Positions 7,404-13,326 of a stretch of 15,269 nt of DNA are shown piece by piece; positions within the stretch are counted from its first letter, which is position 1, and every line of letters starts with the position of its first letter. Source of the DNA: an uncultured Pseudorhodobacter sp. (GTDB lineage: Bacteria > Pseudomonadota > Alphaproteobacteria > Rhodobacterales > Rhodobacteraceae). Made by a program: the position numbers and the translations under genes. The stretch is from positions 1 through 15,269 of the forward strand of contig CAMFLG010000022.1 of the NCBI GenBank assembly GCA_945957495.1, read 5' to 3'. Below the pieces are notes generated by a model that saw only the letters and a list, made by a program, of their open reading frames with translations, was not told the DNA's origin and made no database searches.

Positions 7404-8534
7404 CTAGCTGACGTCATGCCCGATGCGTTGGGCCGCCGCCACCATCGCGGACAGATAGTTTTCGTGGATGGCCTTTGACGACGGATGTTGACGCGGGTCG
7501 ATCAGGTTGATGCCAATGGCCTCTGCTTTTGCCCGCAGCGCATCCGCCTGCGCCTGCCCGGTGCCCGAAACATAGACACTCCCGGCAATGTGGCCACAGC
7601 CAAGCCCAGCCGCGCGCCCGGCGAAAATCTGATACGGCGCAATCAGGATGGTTCCGGCCGGCACGCCTTCGACGATCCGGCGCTCCAACAACTGCAGTTG
7701 CTCAGCCACATTCATCGGCTGATAGAAATAGATCACGTCGTAATCGGCATAACCCTCAAAATTCAACGCATCCGCCTCAAACACCCGCGACGGCCGCAGA
7801 TTGACGGTGCGCATCGCAGCCTGCGCGGCCGCGACATAGCCGGGATCGTATTCCAGACCATCGGCATGGGGGAATATCTCAGCCGCCAGCATCACCTTGA
7901 CGCCGCCGCCACAGCCGACGTCCAGAAACCGCATGTCCGATCTGCCCTGTGCCAATCCGACCCGGGCCGCCGCGTGGGCATGCGCCAGGAAGGTCGATGG
8001 CAACAAAGGGATATCGGGAAAACACCCCAGTTCCTGGGCTGACGGCTCTTGCTCTGCCGGATTGACGAGCCAATGAAGCGCCTTGAATACCCGATCCGAC
8101 ACGGCAAGCTGTTCCGATCGCAGGTCGGGCTTGGGCGTTGGTTTGGCATAAAGCGGCTGACGACGCGCCGACAGAATGAGCCTGAACCCGGTCATGGCAC
8201 GGTGCAGAGCACTGTTCCGGGCATCCAGGTCATTCAGGTATTGTTTACGCGACAGCATGGCTTTTTGCATGGAGGGTGGCTTGCACACCATAGCTGGCGG
8301 CAGAATCGGCCGGGTTGGTGGTTGTGATCCGGGCTGCCAATTGCGGTACTGATGGACTCGCCTTATATGCGCCTGTCTCAGGGTTTCCAGTTGGTCCAGA
8401 CCTTGCCGCAACGCCGCCTTGGCCTTACGCGACAGCGGAAATCGTATCAGGTCGGACAGCTCTTTCGCCAGAGTGGCAACATCGGCCTCGGACCGTTCGA
8501 TGAAGTGCCGAAGCACTTGCTCATGCGCATCCAT
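7404..8534 (-). CDS. SAM-dependent class I methyltransferase, orphan
   Basis: A 376-aa protein with a Rossmann methyltransferase domain in its second half: motif I FLDVGCGGG (203-211), the acidic residue after strand 2 in GLEYD (E228), FEADALNF near 252-259, and DVIYFYQPM (266-274). The first ~190 residues are helical, charged and unlike any domain I recognise (QGLDQLETLRQAHIRRVHQY, then a proline-rich stretch PPTRPILPP), possibly a substrate or partner-binding region. Start 8534 is chosen because GGGGGG lies just upstream on the minus strand. The frame stays open to 8738, but that extension runs through a terminator hairpin and a repeat, so it is non-coding. The substrate is unknown. It stands alone, convergent with alkB and separated from ccrM by a terminator. 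Confidence 0.75.
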   Translation of the reverse strand: MDAHEQVLRHFIERSEADVATLAKELSDLIRFPLSRKAKAALRQGLDQLETLRQAHIRRVHQYRNWQPGSQPPTRPILPPAMVCKPPSMQKAMLSRKQYLNDLDARNSALHRAMTGFRLILSARRQPLYAKPTPKPDLRSEQLAVSDRVFKALHWLVNPAEQEPSAQELGCFPDIPLLPSTFLAHAHAAARVGLAQGRSDMRFLDVGCGGGVKVMLAAEIFPHADGLEYDPGYVAAAQAAMRTVNLRPSRVFEADALNFEGYADYDVIYFYQPMNVAEQLQLLERRIVEGVPAGTILIAPYQIFAGRAAGLGCGHIAGSVYVSGTGQAQADALRAKAEAIGINLIDPRQHPSSKAIHENYLSAMVAAAQRIGHDVS

Positions 8535-8634
8535 TATTCCCCCCAGTACCACCCCGGTGGGCAGGTTAGCATGGTCCGGCCAAGCTGCCGCAAGAATTTG
8601 ACGGAACCCGCCGGATCGCCCGCGCAGCAAACAG

Positions 8635-8666
8635 AAAAAACCCCGGCATGACACAGCATGCCGGGG
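8635..8666 (-). terminator. Intrinsic terminator downstream of ccrM
   Basis: A perfect 10-bp stem, CCCCGGCATG (8641-8650) / CATGCCGGGG (8657-8666), has a 6-base loop. Read on the minus strand it is followed at once by six T (AAAAAA at 8635-8640 on +). This is a classical rho-independent terminator oriented to stop transcription coming from ccrM before it enters the methyltransferase gene. Confidence 0.9.
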
Positions 8667-8720
8667 CAGGTGTGCCGCAGGCGGACTGCGACACAGGCGT
8701 AAACGGAATGTCGGGGGATG

Positions 8721-8743
8721 GGTGGGCAGATTGCCCACCCTAC
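8721..8743 (-). repeat. REP-like palindrome, GGGCA subtype, copy 1
   Basis: On the minus strand this reads GTAG followed by a near-perfect palindrome with arms GGTGGGCA / TGCCCACC. It forms an inverted pair with the next copy: its 19-base core (8721-8739) is the exact reverse complement of 8756-8774. Both lie between the ccrM stop codon and its terminator. Confidence 0.75.
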
Positions 8744-8750
8744 GGGCCGG

Positions 8751-8774
8751 GGTAAGGTGGGCAATCTGCCCACC
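8751..8774 (+). repeat. REP-like palindrome, GGGCA subtype, copy 2
   Basis: It reads GGTAA then arms GGTGGGCA / TGCCCACC around a short centre. The head is GTAA where other copies have GTAG. It is the opposite-facing partner of the copy at 8721-8743, 12 bases away. Together they could fold as two separate hairpins or one long cruciform. It ends eight bases before the ccrM stop. Confidence 0.72.
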
Positions 8775-8781
8775 ATCGGCC

Positions 8782-9906
8782 CTAGTGCGGGCGGCCCTGA
8801 TCGGCCTCCATCTCGGCGCGGATCTGTTGGCGCAGAATGTCGATCGGGATCATCTTGCCATCGCGCTTGAAGTGCCAATAGGTCCAGCCGTTGCAGGACG
8901 GCGCGCGTTCATAGGCGGCGCCGACCTGATGGATCGACCCCTTGCAATCATTGCCCACCAGCGTGCCATCGGCGCGCACCTTGGCGCTGAACCGGTTGCC
9001 GATGGAATACAACTCTTCACCCGGGCGCAGCATGCCGCGCTCCACCACCTGCCCGAAGGGCACGCGCGGCTCTGCCCGCTTCGATCCGGTGATTTCCAGG
9101 GCCGAGGCGTCAAACCGGCGCACCCGATCAATCCGGGTCTTGGCGGCACGGCGATAGGCCTCTTCGCGTTCGATCCCGATGAAGTCGCGGCCCAGCATCT
9201 TGGCGACGGCCCCGGTGGTGCCAGTGCCAAAGAACGGGTCCAGCACCACATCGCCCGGATTGGTCGTTGCGATCAGAATGCGGTGCAGCAGGCTTTCCGG
9301 CTTTTGCGTCGGATGCGCCTTGTCGCCGTTTTCGTCCTTCAACCGCTCATGCCCGGTGCAGATCGGCAGTACCCAGTCCGACCGCATCTGCACGCCGTCG
9401 TTCAATTCCTTCAACGCCTCATAGTTGAAGGTGTATTTTGCATCCTCATCGCGGCTGGCCCAGATCAGGGTCTCATGCGCGTTGGTCAGGCGTTTGCCGC
9501 GAAAGTTCGGCATCGGGTTGGATTTGCGCCAGACCACGTCGTTCAGCAGCCAATAGCCCTGATCCTGCAACGCCGCACCCACGCGGAAAATGTTGTGATA
9601 AGACCCGATCACCCAGATCGCGCCATTCGGTTTCAGCAGCCGTTTCGCCGCCGCCAACCAGTCCCGCGTGAACTTGTCATAGGCGGCAAAGCTGGAAAAC
9701 TGATCCCAATGGTCATCCACCGCATCCACCAGCGAATTGTCGGGCCGGTGCAGATCGCCCTTCAATTGCAGGTTATAGGGGGGGTCGGCAAAGATCAGGT
9801 CCACGCTGCCCGCGGGCAGGCTGTTCATGATCTCGATGCAGTCGCCGTCCAAGATCGTGTTCAGCGGCAGGGAAACCCCCGCTGCCGGTTTCGTTTTCGT
9901 CGCCAT
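8782..9906 (-). CDS. ccrM: CcrM-type DNA adenine methyltransferase (GANTC)
   Basis: A 374-aa beta-class N6-adenine methyltransferase. Motif IV FADPPYNLQL (39-48) comes before the SAM motif DPFFGTGTTG (223-232), the beta-class order. HPTQKPESLLHRI (198-210) and FIGIEREEAY (242-251) are also typical. The C-terminal ~90 residues (RVPFGQVVERGMLRPGEELY ... KGSIHQVGAAYERAPSCNGWTYWHF) form the extra DNA-reading domain of CcrM, in which the NGWTYWH patch (339-345) is conserved. This domain separates it from restriction-type HinfI-like enzymes. The length agrees with Caulobacter CcrM (about 358 aa). It methylates GANTC and in alphaproteobacteria links replication to cell-cycle transcription. rnhB lies immediately upstream on the same strand, the usual alphaproteobacterial order as I recall it. 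Three GANTC sites lie in its upstream region, which suggests autoregulation. The ribosome site (AGAGG, near 9912-9916) lies in an inverted repeat. Confidence 0.96.
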   Translation of the reverse strand: MATKTKPAAGVSLPLNTILDGDCIEIMNSLPAGSVDLIFADPPYNLQLKGDLHRPDNSLVDAVDDHWDQFSSFAAYDKFTRDWLAAAKRLLKPNGAIWVIGSYHNIFRVGAALQDQGYWLLNDVVWRKSNPMPNFRGKRLTNAHETLIWASRDEDAKYTFNYEALKELNDGVQMRSDWVLPICTGHERLKDENGDKAHPTQKPESLLHRILIATTNPGDVVLDPFFGTGTTGAVAKMLGRDFIGIEREEAYRRAAKTRIDRVRRFDASALEITGSKRAEPRVPFGQVVERGMLRPGEELYSIGNRFSAKVRADGTLVGNDCKGSIHQVGAAYERAPSCNGWTYWHFKRDGKMIPIDILRQQIRAEMEADQGRPH

Positions 9907-9911
9907 ACTGT

Positions 9912-9953
9912 GCCTCTGCCCTCGGTGTTATTCACCGTTTGTTGAGGCAGAGC
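9912..9953 (-). promoter_or_regulatory. Inverted repeat covering the ccrM ribosome site
   Basis: CTCTGCC (9914-9920 on +) and GGCAGAG (9946-9952) can pair, enclosing a second small stem CGGTG-TTATT-CACCG (9923-9937). On the ccrM transcript the downstream arm contains the purine-rich ribosome site, so pairing would hide it. The far arm coincides with the candidate -10 hexamer. If that promoter is the real one, the transcript would start inside or after this arm and the structure could act only in DNA, or in a longer transcript coming from rnhB. Confidence 0.4.
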
Positions 9954-9979
9954 ATGAGTCATTGGCGATTCGCCGTCAA
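9951..9979 (-). promoter_or_regulatory. Candidate ccrM promoter
   Basis: On the minus strand, TTGACG (9979-9974) is followed after 17 bases by CATGCT (9956-9951). The -35 matches the sigma-70 consensus at five of six positions; the -10 matches at only three. The spacer contains one GANTC site fully and a second overlaps the edge of the -10. No CtrA full site (TTAA-N7-TTAA) was seen. Confidence 0.35.
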
Positions 9980-9994
9980 ATTCTTTATTGAATC
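9956..9994. promoter_or_regulatory. Cluster of three GANTC methylation sites upstream of ccrM
   Basis: GAGTC (9956-9960), GATTC (9967-9971) and GAATC (9990-9994) lie within 39 bases of the rnhB-ccrM junction. The middle site is the centre of the palindrome GGCGATTCGCC (9964-9974). The last site overlaps the rnhB stop codon. GANTC is the CcrM target, and in Caulobacter the methylation state of sites in the ccrM promoter is known to control its transcription. The same role here is inferred. Confidence 0.65.
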
Positions 9995-10631
9995 AAGGGG
10001 TTACAGATTTATCTTGATACAAGATATTGTGGACGGGCTTGAACGAACGCCTATGCCAAGCGGTCACCCCAAGATTTAGAAGCGCCTCAAGGTGCTGTTT
10101 GGTCGGATAACCTGCGTTCACTTCCCAGCCATAGCCGGGGTGCTGTTGCGCCAAATCCACCATGATCCGGTCGCGCGTCACTTTCGCCACAATCGAGGCC
10201 GCCGCAATCGACAATGATTTGGCGTCGCCCTTCACAATCGCTTCTGCCCGGCCGCGCAAACCCGCCGGAATCAGGTTGCCGTCGATCAGCAGATGGTCGG
10301 GCACCACTCCCAATCCGGCCACCGCGCGCTCCATCGCCAGATGGCTGGCGCGCAGGATGTTCAGCGCGTCAATCTCTTCCACGCTGGCATGCGCCACGCT
10401 CACCCGCGCCTGCGCACAGATCAGATCAAACAGCGCCTCGCGCCGCTTGGCCGTCAACGCCTTGGAGTCGGCCAGCCCCGGCGGAATGTTTGCCGCATCC
10501 AATACCACCGCCGCCGCCGTCACCGGCCCGGCCAATGGCCCCCGACCCACCTCATCCACCCCCGCCACACAGGTAAACCCGCGCGCAAGGGCGGCACGTT
10601 CGAATTCAAAATCAGCAGACAGTTTTTCCAT
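9993..10631 (-). CDS. rnhB: Ribonuclease HII
   Basis: A 212-aa type 2 RNase H that removes ribonucleotides and RNA primers from DNA. The four acidic catalytic residues are present: D26 and E27 in AGVDEVGRGPLAGPV, D117 in LLIDGN, and D136 in IVKGDAKSLSIAAASIVAKV. The C-terminal signature HPGYGWEVNAGYPTKQH (164-180) and the DSKALTAKRRE block (55-65) are also intact. The length is normal. ATG 10631 is preferred because it lies just ahead of the conserved GVDEVGRG core and downstream of the previous gene's terminator. An in-frame extension to 10787 would have to be translated through that hairpin. The ribosome site is weak. ccrM follows after 86 bases on the same strand, and part of ccrM transcription may come from read-through. 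Confidence 0.95.
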   Translation of the reverse strand: MEKLSADFEFERAALARGFTCVAGVDEVGRGPLAGPVTAAAVVLDAANIPPGLADSKALTAKRREALFDLICAQARVSVAHASVEEIDALNILRASHLAMERAVAGLGVVPDHLLIDGNLIPAGLRGRAEAIVKGDAKSLSIAAASIVAKVTRDRIMVDLAQQHPGYGWEVNAGYPTKQHLEALLNLGVTAWHRRSFKPVHNILYQDKSVTP

Positions 10632-10660
10632 GCCACGGCCTAACCGGAATCCGCGCACAG

Positions 10661-10696
10661 AAAAAGGGGGCGGAAGCTGCTCAGCCTTCCGCCCCC
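10661..10696 (-). terminator. Intrinsic terminator after the cysteine-repeat secreted protein
   Basis: An 11-bp perfect stem, GGGGGCGGAAG (10666-10676) / CTTCCGCCCCC (10686-10696), has a 9-base loop. On the minus strand TTTTT follows immediately (10665-10661). It lies between the gene ending at 10751 and rnhB, so rnhB probably has its own promoter in the ~30 bases after it or depends on leakage. Confidence 0.9.
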
Positions 10697-10750
10697 AGGG
10701 ATCGGGCCTTACGGGACAAGGGGAACCCCGGGACGCGGCCCGAATGCGCA

Positions 10751-11287
10751 TTACCTCTCGATGCGGAAGCCGCTCTCGCGCAGGCATTGTTCGGAATAGA
10801 CCCAGTCAGGCTGGCCATAGATGCGGACAGAGCGGCCGCAATCGGGCATCCGGTAATTGAACCCCTCACTGCGCAAGCAGCGTTCGGGATACATCCGCAC
10901 CGTGCCATAGTTGCTGCTGTCCATCTCGATCGCACAGGCGGCGGGTACGCGCGGCTGATGGATGGGCTGCGGGGTGGGGCGCGGATGATGCGGATAGGGG
11001 TAAGGCTGCGGCGCAGGCGCGGGGGTCGTGTGTTTCTTGTTGTTCTTGTCGATGGCGTTGACCACCAGACCAATCGCCAGCGCCGCCGCCAGCGCCTTGG
11101 CCAGATCATCGCCGCGCTTGTCGGCATGCGATGGCGTGGCCGAAGCCGCCAGCATCGACAGCGCAACCAGCGCCGCCATCAGCCGGTTGCCGTGCCGTTT
11201 CATTGCAAACACCGGCTTGGCGCGGGCGTCACGCAGGGCGTGAACGGTTTCGGCCAGCGTTTCCGAATGCATGCTGCGGTTTTCCAT
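10751..11287 (-). CDS. Secreted cysteine-repeat protein, unknown function
   Basis: A 178-aa protein I cannot assign to a family. A hydrophobic signal core (MAALVALSMLAASATPSHA, 37-55) ends in a good AxA-like cleavage site. It is followed by a second hydrophobic helix (62-79, LAKALAAALAIGLVVNAI) and a proline/histidine-rich linker (89-113). The C-terminal domain has two repeat units, YPERCLRSEGF (133-143) and YSEQCLRESGF (164-174), and four cysteines (C118, C137, C150, C168), probably two disulfides. ATG 11287 has a good ribosome site (AAGGA, eight bases away) but gives a 36-residue charged stretch before the hydrophobic core. ATG 11203 would give an ordinary signal peptide but has no ribosome site. 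A periplasmic or cell-surface protein is likely. The DsbA protein encoded elsewhere in the window could oxidise it. It diverges from the small secreted protein/regulator pair. Confidence 0.72.
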   Translation of the reverse strand: MENRSMHSETLAETVHALRDARAKPVFAMKRHGNRLMAALVALSMLAASATPSHADKRGDDLAKALAAALAIGLVVNAIDKNNKKHTTPAPAPQPYPYPHHPRPTPQPIHQPRVPAACAIEMDSSNYGTVRMYPERCLRSEGFNYRMPDCGRSVRIYGQPDWVYSEQCLRESGFRIER

Positions 11288-11398
11288 GGCGGTTATCCTT
11301 TGCGTCAGATGGGTGGGGCAGGGGCCGCGGCATGTGCCACGGTCTTCATGCCCAAACCCTCGCCCCAGGGCCGCCAGCCACGCAATAACGCCGCCCGG

Positions 11399-11420
11399 TT
11401 ATGCGATAGCAGCCGCATAA
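11399..11420. promoter_or_regulatory. Operator-like inverted repeat TTATGCG-N8-CGCATAA
   Basis: Perfect 7-base half-sites (11399-11405 and 11414-11420) are separated by eight bases. They are extended by GG/CC with one bulged A. The repeat lies in the 203-base region between two divergent genes, AT-rich against its surroundings. This is a candidate dimer-binding site. Confidence 0.4.
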
Positions 11421-11429
11421 ACCGCCAAG

Positions 11430-11442
11430 GATATTGAATATC
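11430..11442. promoter_or_regulatory. Operator-like palindrome GATATT-G-AATATC
   Basis: A perfect 6-1-6 palindrome nine bases after the previous inverted repeat and about 50 bases before the ATG of the small secreted protein gene. The two together could mark the control region of the pair at 11491-12451. The AT-rich core could also be part of a -10 element. Confidence 0.35.
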
Positions 11443-11490
11443 GGCGCGGCTTTGCCCAAGGTGGCCCCACGCCCTTTCGGAGTGTGGACC

Positions 11491-11775
11491 ATGTTGCGCC
11501 TGCCCCTTGCCGCCGCCACCCTGTTGTTGCTGACCCTGCCTGCCGGGGCCGAATGCTATGCCGATTACAAGGCCAAGCAGGACAACCCCCTGCGGCTGCA
11601 ATATGGCGTGGCGCAGGTGCCCGATGACGCCTGTTCACCATCTGGTGCGCAGGCCGTTCTGGCGCCGAAACTCGCCGCCGATGGCTGGACTTTGCTGACC
11701 GTTTTGTCCACCTTCGGACCCGAAGGATTGGCAGAAAGGAAAGCGAGTGCAGGAGAATACTTCCTCCGCTACTGA
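11491..11775 (+). CDS. Small secreted protein, unknown function
   Basis: A 94-aa protein with a clear signal peptide (MLRLPLAAATLLLLTLPAGA, cleavage before ECYADYK), leaving a mature part of about 74 residues with two cysteines (C22 and C48), likely one disulfide. ATG 11491 has GGAG eight bases upstream; an in-frame ATG at 11434 would place 19 odd residues before the signal peptide. The mature sequence CYADYKAKQDNPLRLQYGVAQVPDDAC looks like a conserved hypothetical of Rhodobacteraceae, from memory, but no function is known to me. Its last 29 bases overlap the next gene, which encodes a membrane winged-helix protein. Such overlap means coupled translation and suggests the two act together, for example as a periplasmic partner or ligand-binding modulator of the membrane protein. 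That link is inference. Confidence 0.75.
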   Translation: MLRLPLAAATLLLLTLPAGAECYADYKAKQDNPLRLQYGVAQVPDDACSPSGAQAVLAPKLAADGWTLLTVLSTFGPEGLAERKASAGEYFLRY

Positions 11776-12451
11776 CAGCCTGAAAACCGGCAACCGGGTG
11801 GTCGCGGGTGGCATTGCCGCCATCGTGCTGATCCTGCTGGGGGCCGCGGTCTTTCTGTTTCTGAACCTGCCCGATGCCAACGCCTTCAATGCGCGGGTGG
11901 AACGGTTGTTCGTGGAAAACAACGATCTGCGCACCGGGGCAGAGATCAAACTGCTGGAGATTCTGGCCCAATCCGGCACCACGTTCTCCGAAGTGCTGCA
12001 AAGCTATCGGTCGGTCATCTTCATCCTTCTGGTGTTTTCCACCGCGCTTATGGTGGCGGCGCTGGTGTTTCTGGTCACGATCATCGCGCTGAACCGGCGC
12101 ATTTCCGCGATCCAGCGTTCCGGCATTCAGGTGGCCAGCCTGTTGATCAGCCGCGAGGCGCGTGCCGTCTATATCAACGACATGGAATTTGCCCTGACAG
12201 AGGCTGCCATCGAAACCCTGTCGGTGCTGGCAGAGGCGCGGATGGATGATGAGGTGCTGACCGGCGCGCAGATCGAAGGCGTGATTTCCGGTCGCGACGC
12301 CGCCGATTGCGACGAGGCCGCAGGCGCCACCCGCATCAAACGCCTGCGGGATGCCTTGGGCAATCAACTGGTGTCGGAACTCTTGGTTAAAACCATTGCC
12401 CGCCGCGGCTATGTGCTGTCGGTCGGCAAAGACGCCATCCGCATGCTGTAG
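11747..12451 (+). CDS. Membrane-tethered winged-helix protein, putative one-component regulator
   Basis: A 234-aa protein with two membrane helices (about 17-39 and 89-115) around a ~50-residue periplasmic loop. A positively charged cytoplasmic linker (NRRISAIQRSG) and a C-terminal domain resembling the OmpR/PhoB winged helix (about 137-228) follow. Matching blocks are INDMEFALTEAAIETLSVLAEA, ATRIKRLRDALGNQL (the h-x-R-LR-x-x-LG recognition helix) and VKTIARRGYVLSV (the T.RG.GY.L wing). There is no receiver domain and no phosphoacceptor Asp pocket. ToxR/CadC regulators are also membrane-bound but carry the winged helix at the N-terminus; the order here is reversed. The start is GTG 11747 with AAGGA six bases before it, inside the end of the preceding gene. 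The TAG stop is part of a REP-like repeat. DNA binding is inferred from the fold pattern only. Confidence 0.72.
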   Translation: MQENTSSATDSLKTGNRVVAGGIAAIVLILLGAAVFLFLNLPDANAFNARVERLFVENNDLRTGAEIKLLEILAQSGTTFSEVLQSYRSVIFILLVFSTALMVAALVFLVTIIALNRRISAIQRSGIQVASLLISREARAVYINDMEFALTEAAIETLSVLAEARMDDEVLTGAQIEGVISGRDAADCDEAAGATRIKRLRDALGNQLVSELLVKTIARRGYVLSVGKDAIRML

Positions 12452-12475
12452 GATGGGCAATATTGTCCAGCCTAC
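12448..12475. repeat. REP-like palindrome, GGGCA subtype, copy 3
   Basis: It starts GTAGGATGGGCAATATTG and ends TCCAGCCTAC, so GTAG heads both strands; the arms are imperfect. The first GTAG supplies the TAG stop codon of the upstream gene (12449-12451). The repeat marks the left edge of the low-GC segment that follows. Confidence 0.68.
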
Positions 12476-12573
12476 GCGTCCTGGAAGGTGGCGCCCCGAA
12501 CCGGACGGTATCTGGACGTGTTGAAAGTCAGTATCTTGGGTTTTGAGAAGTACGGGTTTAGAGAGGCTTTGCG

Positions 12574-13251
12574 ATGTCTGGATATTTGGCGGATGGCGCA
12601 GAATGGTTAGGTAGGAGCGCCAATGCTTTATCCTCCCTTTCCGCGCTTGTGTTTGTGTTCTTCCTGTCGAATCCGACCGTACTCGAAGCTCAAACAAAAC
12701 GAAAACCAGACTTTGAGTTTCAGTATTCCTGTGCACGACCAAGTGGCACGCTCGCAGGCCGAGCAGGCGAGATACTTGTGTATGAAGCACCACGTCAGGC
12801 GGGCGAAAGTGCAGACACCTACAGCATTGGGACAGGAACTGAGTGCTTCGTCACGTTCCGCGCTGACGAATTCGAGTTTTCGCAACTCGGGGAACCCTTC
12901 GAGTTTAACTCTTATGATGAAAAAGGGCCGGTCCCCGTCAACTTTGAGTATGAATTCCTCAACGACTTCATTGATGTGAAGCTTGGCGAGATAAGGAAGA
13001 CCTGCTCATCGTTCGATAACATAGCGTTAGTAAAGGGATACTCGGCAACTCGCTATTCGTTGTGTATCGAACGACGGGCGCGGAAAGCCATTTCTGCAAC
13101 GCGCGTGGTGGTTTTCTTCTTGGACGAAACCGAGTTCAGGCAAACGATCCAAGTATTTGCGGGCAGCGGTGAAATTATCGGGATTGGGGTGGAGGCTTGG
13201 GATCGCGAGGAAGAATTCAATTATTCTGAATATAGCCTGCCGAAGGGGTAG
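12574..13251 (+). CDS. Low-GC orphan secreted protein, unknown function
   Basis: A 225-aa protein I do not recognise. A hydrophobic segment (20-33, SSLSALVFVFFLSN) followed by VLEAQ suggests a signal peptide cut after A39. The mature part has four cysteines (C53, C91, C143, C163), so probably two disulfides, and many alternating aromatic/charged stretches (FEFSQLGEPFEFNSY, NFEYEFLNDF) that suggest a beta-rich fold. AGAGG lies seven bases before ATG 12574. Base composition differs sharply from its neighbours: 60-base lines sampled inside it have 43-50% G+C against about 72% in the gene just upstream, and it uses codons rare nearby (ATA, TTA, GTA). It stands alone between two REP-like repeats. 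Recent horizontal acquisition is the simplest reading. Confidence 0.62.
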   Translation: MSGYLADGAEWLGRSANALSSLSALVFVFFLSNPTVLEAQTKRKPDFEFQYSCARPSGTLAGRAGEILVYEAPRQAGESADTYSIGTGTECFVTFRADEFEFSQLGEPFEFNSYDEKGPVPVNFEYEFLNDFIDVKLGEIRKTCSSFDNIALVKGYSATRYSLCIERRARKAISATRVVVFFLDETEFRQTIQVFAGSGEIIGIGVEAWDREEEFNYSEYSLPKG

Positions 13252-13298
13252 GGTAGTCGTATTTGTTAGACGGACGTCACCATGAATCGTCTCATCCG

Positions 13299-13326
13299 GG
13301 TTGATGACTGCGTTCACGCATCAACC
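13299..13326 (+). terminator. Hairpin downstream of the low-GC gene
   Basis: GGTTGATG (13299-13306) pairs with CATCAACC (13319-13326). An alternative inner pairing TGCGT/ACGCA is possible. No T-run follows on the + strand, so it is at best a weak terminator. Confidence 0.35.

Noticed and set aside
8721..8774. CRISPR-like repeat pair
   Set aside because: Only two units in inverted orientation, with a 12-base gap and matching palindromes at other loci; no array and no cas gene.
8722..9945. Long + strand open frame (407 codons) opposite ccrM
   Set aside because: Mirror frame of ccrM; it starts inside the REP-like pair and shows no family motif.
9951..9994. CtrA binding site upstream of ccrM
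   Set aside because: The TTAA-N7-TTAA pattern or a close variant was not found in the rnhB-ccrM junction.
12452..12573. Possible tRNA or small RNA between the regulator and the low-GC gene
   Set aside because: No cloverleaf arms, no TTCRA loop and no CCA-type end could be found; apart from the REP-like repeat nothing is visible.
11399..12793. Minus-strand open frame (464 codons)
   Set aside because: It covers the secreted protein and winged-helix genes antisense, crosses a REP-like repeat and two intergenic regions, and has only low-complexity Gln/His-rich translation.
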